Below the pieces are notes generated by a model that saw nothing but the letters and a program-made list of their open reading frames with translations, was not told the origin of the DNA and made no database searches. A stretch of DNA of 36,866 bases from Clostridiales bacterium (GTDB taxonomy: Bacteria > Bacillota > Clostridia > Christensenellales > Aristaeellaceae), in the NCBI GenBank assembly GCA_004554085.1, contig SFNY01000044.1, positions 1 to 36,866 of the forward strand, given 5' to 3'. Positions 22,508-29,453 of this stretch are shown here, one piece after another. The position numbers were made by a program, and so were the translations under genes. Each line of letters starts with the position of its first letter. Positions within the stretch are counted from its first letter, which is position 1.

Positions 22508-22689
22508 CATGGAAGCAAGTGAAGCGTACTCCACCTGCTACCATGCATTGAATACCGTTTTCAAACAGCAGTCACGCCACTGCATGAAATACAGGCACGA
22601 CTAGCCACAGCAAATCCTGTGGATTCCAGAGGTGCGTTACGCGATGGGCCGCATCCATTGTTTTTTAATATTCTTGAAGGAAAAATGGC

Positions 22690-22905
22690 TCAGTCTCTTT
22701 CGTCGGGACGGTACTCCATCAGGTCGCCGGGCTGGCAGTCCAGCGCACGGCACAGGGCCTCCAGCGTAGTGAAGCGCACAGCACGGGCCTTGTTGTTCTT
22801 CAGAATGGACAGGTTCGCCGGGGTGATGCCCACGCGCTCGGCCAGCTCCCCCGCGGACATCTTGCGCTTCGCCATCATGACGTCGATGTTGATGATGATT
22901 GCCAT
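22690..22905 (-). CDS. Small Cro/CI-type transcriptional regulator (YozG-like)
   Basis: 71 residues, almost all one helix-turn-helix domain: KMSAGELAERVGITPANLSILKNNK then RFTTLEALCRALDCQPGDLM, the compact HTH_26/YozG pattern. I start at the ATG at 22905, with GAGG eight bases upstream, rather than the GTG nine bases earlier. It follows the DUF2975 gene on the same strand after 10 bp. Such pairs of a DUF2975 membrane protein and a YozG-type regulator are common in Firmicutes and probably work together, but the signal is unknown. It probably controls its own operon. Confidence 0.87.
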   Translation of the reverse strand: MAIIINIDVMMAKRKMSAGELAERVGITPANLSILKNNKARAVRFTTLEALCRALDCQPGDLMEYRPDERD

Positions 22906-22915
22906 GGCGCGCACC

Positions 22916-23356
22916 TCAAATCGTCATGTCGTTCTCGGCCTTGAGCTCAATGGCGGAGCAGAACACGTTCTTGACGACCCGCAGGATCAGTCCCATGAAC
23001 GCTGCGGCGGCGCAAATCAGCAGGAAGGGCTGGTAGAAGCAGCCCGCGACCAGCGTCACCAGCGCCACGGCGAAGCAGCACCAGGACAGCGCGCGCAGCA
23101 GGGTCACGTTCTGGGCGATGAACAAGAGCTCCTTCAAAAGGTTCCGCAGCAGCCGGTGCAGCGCACCCAGCGCAAGCAGCGCAAAGGGCAGGCAGCAGTA
23201 AAATGCGATGGTCAGACGCGTGGCCTCCGCGCGGCCAAAGACTTCCGCATGCCGCGCGGCAACGGTCGGCATCGCAAGGGCGCAGACCAGCGCGATCAAT
23301 GCGCATAAATCCACCAGAGCCAGCGAGAGCTGGATCGACTTCCGGGCGTTCCACAT
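22916..23356 (-). CDS. DUF2975-type integral membrane protein
   Basis: 146 residues with four hydrophobic segments (about 12-32, 50-72, 88-108, 112-132). The build and the adjacent YozG-type regulator fit the DUF2975 family, whose function is unknown. I start at the ATG at 23356, seven bases after AAGGAGAG; an upstream ATG 42 bases earlier would overlap the promoter. It is the first gene of a two-gene unit. Confidence 0.8.
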   Translation of the reverse strand: MWNARKSIQLSLALVDLCALIALVCALAMPTVAARHAEVFGRAEATRLTIAFYCCLPFALLALGALHRLLRNLLKELLFIAQNVTLLRALSWCCFAVALVTLVAGCFYQPFLLICAAAAFMGLILRVVKNVFCSAIELKAENDMTI

Positions 23357-23388
23357 AAACAATCTCTCCTTTTCGGTTTGTTGCTGCC

Positions 23389-23417
23389 AGTATAGCACAG
23401 CATTTATCGTTTGTCAA
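23389..23417 (-). promoter_or_regulatory. Promoter of the DUF2975/HTH operon
   Basis: On the minus strand a perfect TTGACA (23412-23417), 17 bp, TATACT (23389-23394) with a TGC extension. Confidence 0.8.
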
Positions 23418-23443
23418 TAAATATTATCCGTAATTCAAAAATA

Positions 23444-23472
23444 ATATATCGCCGGTCGATATTGACCGGCGA
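23444..23472 (-). terminator. Terminator of the ParB-family gene
   Basis: TCGCCGGTC and GACCGGCGA form a 9-bp stem (23449-23472) with a 6-nt loop. On the minus strand it is followed by TATATTATTTTT. It lies nine bases past the stop. Confidence 0.8.
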
Positions 23473-23480
23473 CAAAGGCT

Positions 23481-24296
23481 TCAATTTTCCGCATCGTAGG
23501 GACGGCGCACGGTGATGATTACGTCGTAGGAATCACCGTGGGCCTCCACGCGGCTGCTGGCGAGCACGCCGATGCGCTTGAGCTGGCGCACGGTGTCGTT
23601 GAGGGCGTTAATGACGAGCCGATTGTCCCGGATCAGCCGCAGCTCGGGTCGTGCGGCGCGCGCGGCGTTCAGGCTGTGGGCGATCTGCGCCTCCAGCTGG
23701 CGCACGCTCCACCTGGACTGCGCGGCAAGTTTGGCGAACTGCAATTGTTCCCCGCCGTCCTCCAGCTTCAGCAGCGCCCGCGCGTGGCGCTCGGACAGGC
23801 CGCTCTCCCGCAAAAAGGCACGGGTCTCCACGCTAAGCCGCAGCAAGCGAAGCCGGTTCGCCAGTGCGGAGGGGCTCATGGAGAGGATGGAGGCCAGCTC
23901 CTCCTGGGTCAGGCCGTGCTCGTGCAGTATGCGGCGGCAAGCCTCGGCCTCGTCCAGATAGTGCAGATCCTCCCGCTCCAGGTTTTCGATCAGGCCGATG
24001 AGCGCGCAGTCCCGGTCGTAGGCGCTGAGCACGATGGCGTCCGCGTGGGTCCAGCCCAGCACTTTCAGCGCCCGCAGCCTGCGCTCGCCTGCGATCAGCT
24101 CGTACTCGCCTGCGGTGCAGCGCCGCACCAGCATCGGCGTGAGCAATCCGAAGCGCTTGATGGACTCCGCCAGCTCCTGAATCGATGCGTCATCGATGCT
24201 GCGGCGCGGCTGATAGGGACTGGCCGCGATGCGGCTGAGCTCAATGCGGGCAATGCGACGGTCGGCCCCGCCCGGACGAAGGGAAAATGCAGGCAT
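23481..24296 (-). CDS. ParB/Noc-family chromosome partition or nucleoid occlusion protein
   Basis: 271 residues. The N-terminal CTP-binding ParB domain shows SPYQPRR (26-32), GERRLRA (70-76) and ENLEREDL (104-111). The helix-turn-helix follows (LTQEELASILSMSPSALANRLRLLRL split over about 129-154), and the dimerising end is short. ParB proteins load as clamps at parS sites; Noc is a paralogue that blocks division over DNA. No parA/soj gene is adjacent, and I saw no parS or Noc site nearby, so a stand-alone Noc-like or orphan ParB role is likely but unproven. AAGGAGG is about seven bases before the ATG. It may share transcription with nothing else; the terminator of the small RNA lies 70 bp upstream. 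Confidence 0.87.
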   Translation of the reverse strand: MPAFSLRPGGADRRIARIELSRIAASPYQPRRSIDDASIQELAESIKRFGLLTPMLVRRCTAGEYELIAGERRLRALKVLGWTHADAIVLSAYDRDCALIGLIENLEREDLHYLDEAEACRRILHEHGLTQEELASILSMSPSALANRLRLLRLSVETRAFLRESGLSERHARALLKLEDGGEQLQFAKLAAQSRWSVRQLEAQIAHSLNAARAARPELRLIRDNRLVINALNDTVRQLKRIGVLASSRVEAHGDSYDVIITVRRPYDAEN

Positions 24297-24365
24297 GCGC
24301 GTTCCTCCTTATCGAAGCTACGCTTTATATATTCAGTTTTCAGAGAAATATCCGAAGGTGCGCAA

Positions 24366-24393
24366 CAAAAAATGAGCATCCGTAGATGCTCAT
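24366..24393 (-). terminator. Terminator of the small RNA gene
   Basis: On the minus strand ATGAGCATC and GATGCTCAT form a 9-bp stem with a 4-nt loop, followed by TTTTTTG. Confidence 0.88.
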
Positions 24394-24602
24394 AAGATCC
24401 CAAGAGTGCCGTCAATCTCTGCTTTTTCACCCGCCGCTCCGGCAGGGCGGAGACCTGCGACTGCTTGCTGCCTTCCCCTGGCAAAATCGGGGGCTTGGCA
24501 TCTGCATATCGACCCGGAATCCTTTTATGAATCTGTGGGTAAAAGCACAGATCGGCGCACACCCCAGGATGCTTTCCCATTCAGGCGGCCACCGCCGCCG
24601 AC
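24366..24602 (-). ncRNA. Unassigned structured small RNA gene
   Basis: A self-contained transcription unit of about 237 nt without a convincing reading frame. The minus-strand promoter is a perfect consensus, and a terminator closes it. Inside are a 7-bp hairpin (24531-24537 with 24546-24552), a 5-bp hairpin (24437-24441 with 24448-24452), a GC-rich 5' hairpin (GGCGGC, then GCCGCC), and partial pairing between the two ends of the RNA. It has a GGGGAAGGCAGCA segment faintly like the SRP RNA tip, but the SRP core GGAAGCAGC/CAGG arrangement is not met. It could be 6S RNA, a diverged SRP RNA, or something new. The unit is seen; the identity is open. Confidence 0.6.
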
Positions 24603-24608
24603 ATTTCA

Positions 24609-24637
24609 ATTATATGCACTGCCGCTGCGAATGTCAA
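24609..24637 (-). promoter_or_regulatory. Consensus promoter of the small RNA gene
   Basis: On the minus strand a perfect TTGACA (24632-24637), 17 bp, perfect TATAAT (24609-24614). It is the strongest promoter match in the window. Confidence 0.88.
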
Positions 24638-24722
24638 GCGCTCCAACAAAGTTTCGCATGGCATCTTTTTCCGGAAATTCTGTTCCACCGGAAAACAATC
24701 CATCTTTTTTCCTCTGAACCCC

Positions 24723-24751
24723 TTGACAAGCCGCATACAAGTGTCTATACT
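24723..24751 (+). promoter_or_regulatory. Promoter of the GntR-ABC operon
   Basis: Perfect TTGACA (24723-24728), 17 bp, TATACT (24746-24751). Confidence 0.82.
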
Positions 24752-24760
24752 GTTCATATC

Positions 24761-24770
24761 GTATATATAC
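24761..24770. promoter_or_regulatory. Candidate operator of the GntR regulator
   Basis: GTATATATAC, a 10-bp perfect palindrome just downstream of the -10 and overlapping the early transcribed region. This is where an autorepressor would bind. The same 10 bases form the core of the palindrome at 17093-17106. Confidence 0.5.
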
Positions 24771-24793
24771 AATTATTCCGAAGGGAGATCTCC

Positions 24794-25189
24794 ATGGACA
24801 TACGCATCAGCAACGCGGATGCGCGGCCGATTTACGAGCAGTTGCGCCAGCAGATTCGCAAATCGATCCTCAGCGGCGAATTGAAGGAGGGCGAAGCGCT
24901 GCCCTCGATCCGGGCGCTGGCGAAGGACCTGCGCATCAGCGTGATCACCACCAAGCGCGCCTACGACGAGCTGGAGCGCGACGGCTACATTCACACGGTG
25001 GCGGGCAAGGGCTGCTACGTGGCTCCGCTGGACAGCGCTCTCGTGCGCGAGGACGGCCTGCGGCGCATTGAGGAGCAGCTGAAACAGGCGCTGGAGCTGG
25101 CGCATTCCTGCGGCGTTTCCACCGAAGAATTGGTGGAAATGCTGCGCACAATTGAGGAGGAAGAAAGAGAAGATGGAAAATGCGATTGA
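24794..25189 (+). CDS. GntR-family regulator, YtrA subfamily
   Basis: 131 residues. Residues ~8-75 are the GntR winged helix (PIYEQLRQQIRKSILSGEL, LPSIRALAKDLRISVITTKRAYDEL, GYIHTVAGKGCYV). Only a short helical tail of about 50 residues follows, the YtrA layout, which dimerises without a ligand-binding domain. These regulators repress adjacent ABC exporters and respond to cell-wall stress or their cargo. Here the ABC ATPase overlaps its 3' end by 17 bp. AAGGGAG precedes the ATG, and a perfect palindrome lies between the promoter and the start, so autoregulation is likely. The arrangement is like the ytr or pmt operons. Confidence 0.9.
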   Translation: MDIRISNADARPIYEQLRQQIRKSILSGELKEGEALPSIRALAKDLRISVITTKRAYDELERDGYIHTVAGKGCYVAPLDSALVREDGLRRIEEQLKQALELAHSCGVSTEELVEMLRTIEEEEREDGKCD

Positions 25190-26027
25190 GGTGCGCAATC
25201 TGTGCAAGCGTTACCCGGGCTTTGCGCTGGAGGACGTAAGTTTTGCGCTGCCCAGCGGCTGCGTGCTGGGCCTGGTGGGCGAAAACGGTGCGGGCAAGAG
25301 CACAATCATCAACCTGCTGATGAACGCGATCCGCCGCGACGGCGGCGAGGTGCGGGTGCTGGGGACGGATCCCACGAACCCGGGCTTCATCCGGACGAAG
25401 CAGGAGATCGGCGTGGTGCTGGACGAGGCCCACTTCCCGGAGCTGCTGACGGCGACGGACGTGGGCAGGATGATGCAGAGCTGCTACGCGAACTGGGACG
25501 CTTCGCTGTACCGGGAGTACCTCGCGCGCTTTGAGCTGCCGGAGAGGAAATCCTTCAAGGATTACTCCCGTGGCATGCGGATGAAGCTTGCCATCGCGGT
25601 GGCGCTGTCCCACGGGGCAAAGCTGCTGATTCTGGACGAGGCCACCGGGGGACTTGACCCTATGGCCCGGGACGAGATGCTGGACATCCTGAACGACTTC
25701 ACCCGCGAGGAGAACCACTCCATCCTGATCTCCTCCCACATCGTCAGCGACCTGGAGAAGATCTGCGACAGCATCGCCTTCGTGCACAAGGGGCGCATGC
25801 TGTTCTGCGAGGAGAAGGATAAGCTGATGGAGGAGTACGCGCTGCTGAAGCTGTCCAGATCGGACTTTGAGGCGGTGCCGCCGGAGGCCGTGGTGAGCCT
25901 GCGGGAGAATCCCTACGGCGTGGAGGTGCTGGTGCGCCGGGCAATGGTGAATGAGGCGCTGACCCCGGAGCGCGCCACGCTGGAGGAGATCATACTGTTC
26001 TTCGTGAAGGGAGCGGATGCGAGATGA
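25173..26027 (+). CDS. ABC transporter ATP-binding protein
   Basis: 284 residues. Walker A GENGAGKST at 36-44, ABC signature YSRGMRMK at 131-138 (SRGM in place of the textbook SGGQ, common in this exporter group), Walker B LLILDE at 151-156 and switch His189 (SSHIVSD). It powers export through the membrane partner encoded next. I start at the ATG at 25173, overlapping the regulator by 17 bp; an in-frame ATG 21 bases earlier is possible. The gene overlaps the permease start by four bases (ATGA). The cargo is unknown; antimicrobial peptides or phenol-soluble-modulin-like peptides are the closest precedents for GntR/ABC sets. Confidence 0.9.
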   Translation: MENAIEVRNLCKRYPGFALEDVSFALPSGCVLGLVGENGAGKSTIINLLMNAIRRDGGEVRVLGTDPTNPGFIRTKQEIGVVLDEAHFPELLTATDVGRMMQSCYANWDASLYREYLARFELPERKSFKDYSRGMRMKLAIAVALSHGAKLLILDEATGGLDPMARDEMLDILNDFTREENHSILISSHIVSDLEKICDSIAFVHKGRMLFCEEKDKLMEEYALLKLSRSDFEAVPPEAVVSLRENPYGVEVLVRRAMVNEALTPERATLEEIILFFVKGADAR

Positions 26028-26638
26028 AGGGACTGCTGTACAAGGACGCTGTGACGCTGATGAAGCAGCTGAAGCTGTTTCTGATGATGATCCTGATCTT
26101 CGCGGTGATTCCGGGCTACAACCTGATCACCTTCGCGCTGGTCTACTGCGCCATGCTGCCCTTCAGCGCCATGGCCTACGACGAGCGCTCCAAGTGGAAC
26201 CGCCTGGCCGCCATGCTGCCCTACAGCGACGTGCAGCTGGTGCTGTGCAAGTACATCCTCGGCTGGCTGAGCGTGCTCGGTGCGATGCTGGTCGCCGCCG
26301 TCGCCCAGTTCGCCGTGCTGCTGATCCGCGGCGCACAGGCGGAGCTTGCCGCGATGCTGCTGACGCTGGTGGTCAGCGCGTCGGCTTCGCTGATCCTGCT
26401 GGCGCTGTCGCTGCCCTTCCTGTACCGCTTCGGCGTGGAGCGCGGGCGCATGACCTTCATCGTGGCCATCGTGCTGGGCGTGGTGGGCGTAACGCTGTTC
26501 ACCAATGCCGCAGCCTTCGATCTGAACGAGCATGCTTCCAGCTTCCTCGTACTCCTCACACCCGCGCTGGCAGTGGTGGCCAATGCGATCTCCGTGCCCT
26601 TCTCCACCCGTCTGTACAGGAGCCACGGCGTGCGCTGA
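26024..26638 (+). CDS. ABC-2 type permease
   Basis: 204 residues with about five to six membrane segments (FLMMILIFAVIPGY, LITFALVYCAMLPFS, then four more). The start MKGLLYKDAVTLMKQLK is typical of the ABC2_membrane_5 group, and the loop YDERSKWNRLAAMLPYS is the conserved coupling region of these permeases. With the ATPase it should form a homodimeric or simple two-gene exporter. It overlaps the ATPase gene by four bases and ends the operon. No accessory or immunity gene follows. Confidence 0.87.
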   Translation: MKGLLYKDAVTLMKQLKLFLMMILIFAVIPGYNLITFALVYCAMLPFSAMAYDERSKWNRLAAMLPYSDVQLVLCKYILGWLSVLGAMLVAAVAQFAVLLIRGAQAELAAMLLTLVVSASASLILLALSLPFLYRFGVERGRMTFIVAIVLGVVGVTLFTNAAAFDLNEHASSFLVLLTPALAVVANAISVPFSTRLYRSHGVR

Positions 26639-26665
26639 AAATGGACTGCTTTCCTCTGCTCCGCA

Positions 26666-26694
26666 TTGACTTTTTCCACATTCGGACTTACAAT
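26666..26694 (+). promoter_or_regulatory. Promoter of the M20 peptidase-like gene
   Basis: TTGACT (26666-26671), 17 bp, TACAAT (26689-26694). Confidence 0.72.
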
Positions 26695-26729
26695 GAGGGT
26701 GGAAAATCTCGATGGGGAGCATCTTTTCC

Positions 26730-27824
26730 ATGAAACAGATCATTACCGACCGGCGCGCGCTACACCGGATTCCGGAGCTGGATCGGGAGCTCGACCGCAC
26801 CATGGCCTACCTGCTCGGCGCGCTGAAGGGCCTGCGCTGCCGGGTGTTTGCGCCGATCCCGAATTCGCTGTGCGCCTTCTTTGACAATGGCTGCAACAGC
26901 GCCATTGCTTTTCGCTGCGGCTGCGACGGCCTGCCCGTGCACGAACGCAGCTTCCTGCCCTACGCCTCCCAGCACCCGGGCCAGATGCACGCCTGCGGCC
27001 ACGACGGCCACATGGCCATGCTGCTGGAGCTGGCGCGGCGGATGGAAAATGTGCGCGTGAGCCGCAACGTGCTGCTGATCTTCCAGCCCGCCGAGGAGAC
27101 CACCGGCGGTGCGCGGGACATCTGCAAGAGCGGCGTGTTTGAAAAATACAATGTGGAGGCCGTATTCGGCATGCACCTCTGGCCCGATCTGCCACTGGGA
27201 ACCATCGCCAGCCGCGCGGGCGCGATGATGAGCCGCTCCTGCGAGGTTACCCTGCGCTTCACGGGCAGGTCGTGCAGCGCCGCATGCAGCGACGAGGGCG
27301 TGGATGCGCTGCGCGCCGCCGTGGAGTTCTATCGCCGCGCGACGGAAATGATCGCCGCAGGGCCCTCGGATCCGCCGCGACTCTTGCACTTCGGGCACAT
27401 GGAGAGCCTCGGCCCGTGCAATGTGGTCAGCGATTCCGCCCGCCTGGAGGGCACGCTGCGCGCCTTTGACGACGAGAGCTTCCTCGGCACGCTGGATGCG
27501 CTGGAGCGCATCGCCGCTGCGGTGAACGCCCAGACCGGCTGCAAAATCGAGCTGGAGACCAGCATGGGCTATCCCGCGCTGGTCAATCCGCCGGAGCTCT
27601 GCGCGCGGGTACGGGAAGCGGGCGTGCAATTTGTTGATCTGGAACAGCCGGTGATGGTCACGGAGGACTTCTCCTGGTACCAGCGCCACCTTCCCGGACT
27701 GTTCTTCCTGCTGGGCATCGGCCCCTGCCCCGCGCTTCAGGCCGAGGACTTCAACTTCGACGAGACTGCACTGGAGACCGGCGCAGACTTCCTGGAATCC
27801 ATCGCCCTGAAATACAGGGCATGA
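26730..27824 (+). CDS. M20-family amidohydrolase homologue with altered metal-site residues
   Basis: 364 residues. M20D enzymes such as hippurate hydrolase or N-acyl amino acid deacylase use two metals. Seen here: Cys89 and His91 (HACGHDGH), Glu122/Glu123 (PAEETTGG), His149 (GMHLWPD) and EDFSWY near the end. Two hallmark positions are changed. The lid-domain G-x-x-x-H-A-A motif reads GRSCSAACSDEG (179-190), with no His. The C-terminal metal ligand, normally L-H-x-x-x-F-x-F-D-E, reads LQAEDFNFDE, with Gln for His. So it may bind only one metal, have changed activity, or be a non-catalytic relative. The start is the ATG at 26730, ten bases after GGGGAG. It is a single-gene unit. Confidence 0.85.
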   Translation: MKQIITDRRALHRIPELDRELDRTMAYLLGALKGLRCRVFAPIPNSLCAFFDNGCNSAIAFRCGCDGLPVHERSFLPYASQHPGQMHACGHDGHMAMLLELARRMENVRVSRNVLLIFQPAEETTGGARDICKSGVFEKYNVEAVFGMHLWPDLPLGTIASRAGAMMSRSCEVTLRFTGRSCSAACSDEGVDALRAAVEFYRRATEMIAAGPSDPPRLLHFGHMESLGPCNVVSDSARLEGTLRAFDDESFLGTLDALERIAAAVNAQTGCKIELETSMGYPALVNPPELCARVREAGVQFVDLEQPVMVTEDFSWYQRHLPGLFFLLGIGPCPALQAEDFNFDETALETGADFLESIALKYRA

Positions 27825-27853
27825 AAAAAGACGGACGCACATCCGTCTTTTTT
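27824..27853. terminator. Bidirectional terminator between the M20 and DUF554 genes
   Basis: AAAAAAGACGGA (27824-27835) pairs with TCCGTCTTTTTT (27842-27853). A/T tracts on both arms give T-runs in both directions. Confidence 0.88.
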
Positions 27854-27861
27854 ATATCCCG

Positions 27862-28629
27862 TCACAGTCGCACACCGATCAGTCCCAGCATCCAGCAGAT
27901 CAGAATCGGCAGAAACAGTGCGGGCAGATAGTCTGCCGTCTTGGTCCTGCGGATGCCCAGCAGGTTCATGGCGATGGCCAGCAGGATCAGCGAACCCACG
28001 CAGTTCACCATCGGCAGGGCGTTGATCTGCTCCAAGAAGGGCTGAATGAAGCTGGCCAGCAGCGTGAGCCCACCCTGAAACAGCACCACGAACGCCGCCG
28101 AGGCCAGCACCGACGCGCCGTAGGTCACGGCAAGGCAGGTGGAGGACACGAAGTCCAGCAGCGACTTGATCAGCAGCGTGGTGTGGCAGTTCAGATCCAG
28201 CGCCCCCGCCGGATTGCGCGCGCCCTCGAACGCGCCCAGAATCGTCATCGAGCCGATGCAGAACAGCAGGCAGGCCGTCACGAAGCCCGCGGCGGGGTTC
28301 GCCTGATTCGCGTCGCCGCCCACCTTCTTGACCAGATGATCGCCCAGCGCGCTGATGCGGTCGTCCAGCCGCAGCGCGTAGCCGATCAGCAGGCCCAGCA
28401 CCATCGAGGCCACCACCACGATCGCCTGCTTGCCGGACTCCGGGCTCAATAGCCCCGACGCGGCGGCAAAGATCGTGCACAGGCCCAGGCAGGCCATCAT
28501 CGTGTCCGGCAGAGGATCCCGCTTCGAGGCGGAGCCTGCCCGCTTGCCGCGCCTGCGCAGCGCCAGGCCGATGCTGCCGCCGCAGATCACCGCCAGCGCA
28601 TTTACGAACGTTCCAAAGTATTTCCACAT
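27862..28629 (-). CDS. DUF554 family membrane protein
   Basis: 255 residues with about seven hydrophobic segments. The N-terminal GTFVNALAVICGGSIGLALR and the middle CLLFCIGSMTILGAFEGA are typical of DUF554 (YdfK-like) proteins, whose function is unknown; they are thought to be transporters or channels. I start at the ATG at 28629 (MWKYFGTFVN), preceded by AAGGGTG; an ATG 39 bases upstream is less likely. It is divergent from the purine operon, and the 280-bp gap between them holds direct repeats that could control either. Confidence 0.85.
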   Translation of the reverse strand: MWKYFGTFVNALAVICGGSIGLALRRRGKRAGSASKRDPLPDTMMACLGLCTIFAAASGLLSPESGKQAIVVVASMVLGLLIGYALRLDDRISALGDHLVKKVGGDANQANPAAGFVTACLLFCIGSMTILGAFEGARNPAGALDLNCHTTLLIKSLLDFVSSTCLAVTYGASVLASAAFVVLFQGGLTLLASFIQPFLEQINALPMVNCVGSLILLAIAMNLLGIRRTKTADYLPALFLPILICWMLGLIGVRL

Positions 28630-28717
28630 AGCACTTTCACCCTTATCTTCCGTTGCGCGACATCGCATATTCGGCCGCGCTGTTGCACATCATACCATGT
28701 ACATGTTAATTCATGAT

Positions 28718-28761
28718 GCGCATTGCACCAATTTCTGTACCTTTTTGTCGCAATGCACCAA
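28718..28761. repeat. Near-identical 14-bp direct repeats in the divergent gap
   Basis: GCGCATTGCACCAA (28718-28731) and TCGCAATGCACCAA (28748-28761) match at 12 of 14 bases and are spaced 30 bp apart, three helical turns. They lie upstream of the purine promoter and in the leader region of the DUF554 gene. A paired operator is the natural reading. Confidence 0.5.
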
Positions 28762-28824
28762 AGAATCCGGGCTGTTTTTCCACTTCCGCACAGCCGTATT
28801 CAACGAACGATTACCTCAGTTTCC

Positions 28825-28853
28825 TTGACCGTATTTCGTTTTTTTGGTATGAT
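28825..28853 (+). promoter_or_regulatory. Promoter of the purine operon
   Basis: TTGACC (28825-28830), 17 bp, TATGAT (28848-28853). The transcript start is near 28860, giving a leader of about 50 nt. Confidence 0.75.
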
Positions 28854-28873
28854 GTAAGCGTTGACCCCATGCT

Positions 28874-28886
28874 AATGTTCGGATTT
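28874..28886 (-). promoter_or_regulatory. PurBox-like operator
   Basis: On the minus strand AAATCCGAACATT matches the Bacillus PurR box AWWWCCGAACWWT at every position. It lies in the early transcribed region of the operon. Bacillus usually has two facing boxes; I found no good second one. Confidence 0.55.
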
Positions 28887-28910
28887 TTTAGGAAGCAGGA
28901 GGAACATTTC

Positions 28911-29402
28911 ATGAAGAAAGTTGCCGTCATCATGGGCAGCGACAGCGACCTGAAGGTGATGCAGGGCGCCATCGACATGCTCCGGCAGTTCGAGGTACCC
29001 TTTGCCGTGCGCGTGATTTCCGCGCACCGCACGCCGGAGGCCGCACGCGACTTCGCAGCCTCGGCCATCGAAAACGGCTTCGGCGCGATCATCTGCGGCG
29101 CGGGCAAGGCCGCGCACCTGGCGGGTGCGTTCGCCGCCAACACCACGCTGCCGGTCATTGGCATTCCGATCAAGTCCTCCACGCTGGACGGGCTGGACGC
29201 GCTGCTCTCTACCGTGCAGATGCCCTCGGGCATGCCGGTGGCCACCGTCGCCATCGACGGCGCTGCCAACGCAGCGCTGCTGGCGGTGCAGATGCTGGCC
29301 CTGAGCGACGAGAATCTCGCCGCAAAGCTTACTTCCTACCGCCGCGGCCTGACCGAGAAGGTCGAAAAGAAGGATGCGGAGATTCAGGCCCAGTTCGCCT
29401 GA
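28911..29402 (+). CDS. purE: N5-carboxyaminoimidazole ribonucleotide mutase / AIR carboxylase
   Basis: 163 residues, full length. PurE makes CAIR in purine synthesis, from N5-CAIR (class I, with PurK) or from AIR and CO2 (class II). MGSDSD (8-13), SAHRTP (37-42), GAGKAAHL (63-70) and VQMPSGMPVATVAI are in place; these look class I-like. No purK is adjacent, so either purK lies elsewhere or this PurE works without it. AGGAGG is eight bases before the ATG. An in-frame ATG 198 bases upstream lies before the promoter and is rejected. It is the first gene of the operon. Confidence 0.94.
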   Translation: MKKVAVIMGSDSDLKVMQGAIDMLRQFEVPFAVRVISAHRTPEAARDFAASAIENGFGAIICGAGKAAHLAGAFAANTTLPVIGIPIKSSTLDGLDALLSTVQMPSGMPVATVAIDGAANAALLAVQMLALSDENLAAKLTSYRRGLTEKVEKKDAEIQAQFA

Positions 29403-29453
29403 GCCAATCCGACGCAGGTTTCCCCGATCATAAAGAAAGAAGGTTTCATTCTC

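Noticed and set aside
23481..24296. parS or Noc binding sites near the ParB-family gene
   Set aside because: No TGTTTCACGTGAAACA-like or ATTTCCCGGGAAAT-like sequence was found by eye in the surrounding region.
24095..24580. 161-codon minus-strand frame across the small RNA and the start of the ParB gene
   Set aside because: It overlaps the ParB gene out of frame, crosses the terminator at 24366-24393, and has no family match.
24366..24602. SRP RNA
   Set aside because: The GGGGAAGGCAGCA segment only partly resembles the SRP tip; the paired CAGG / AAGCAGC core is not in the right arrangement. Kept as an unassigned RNA.
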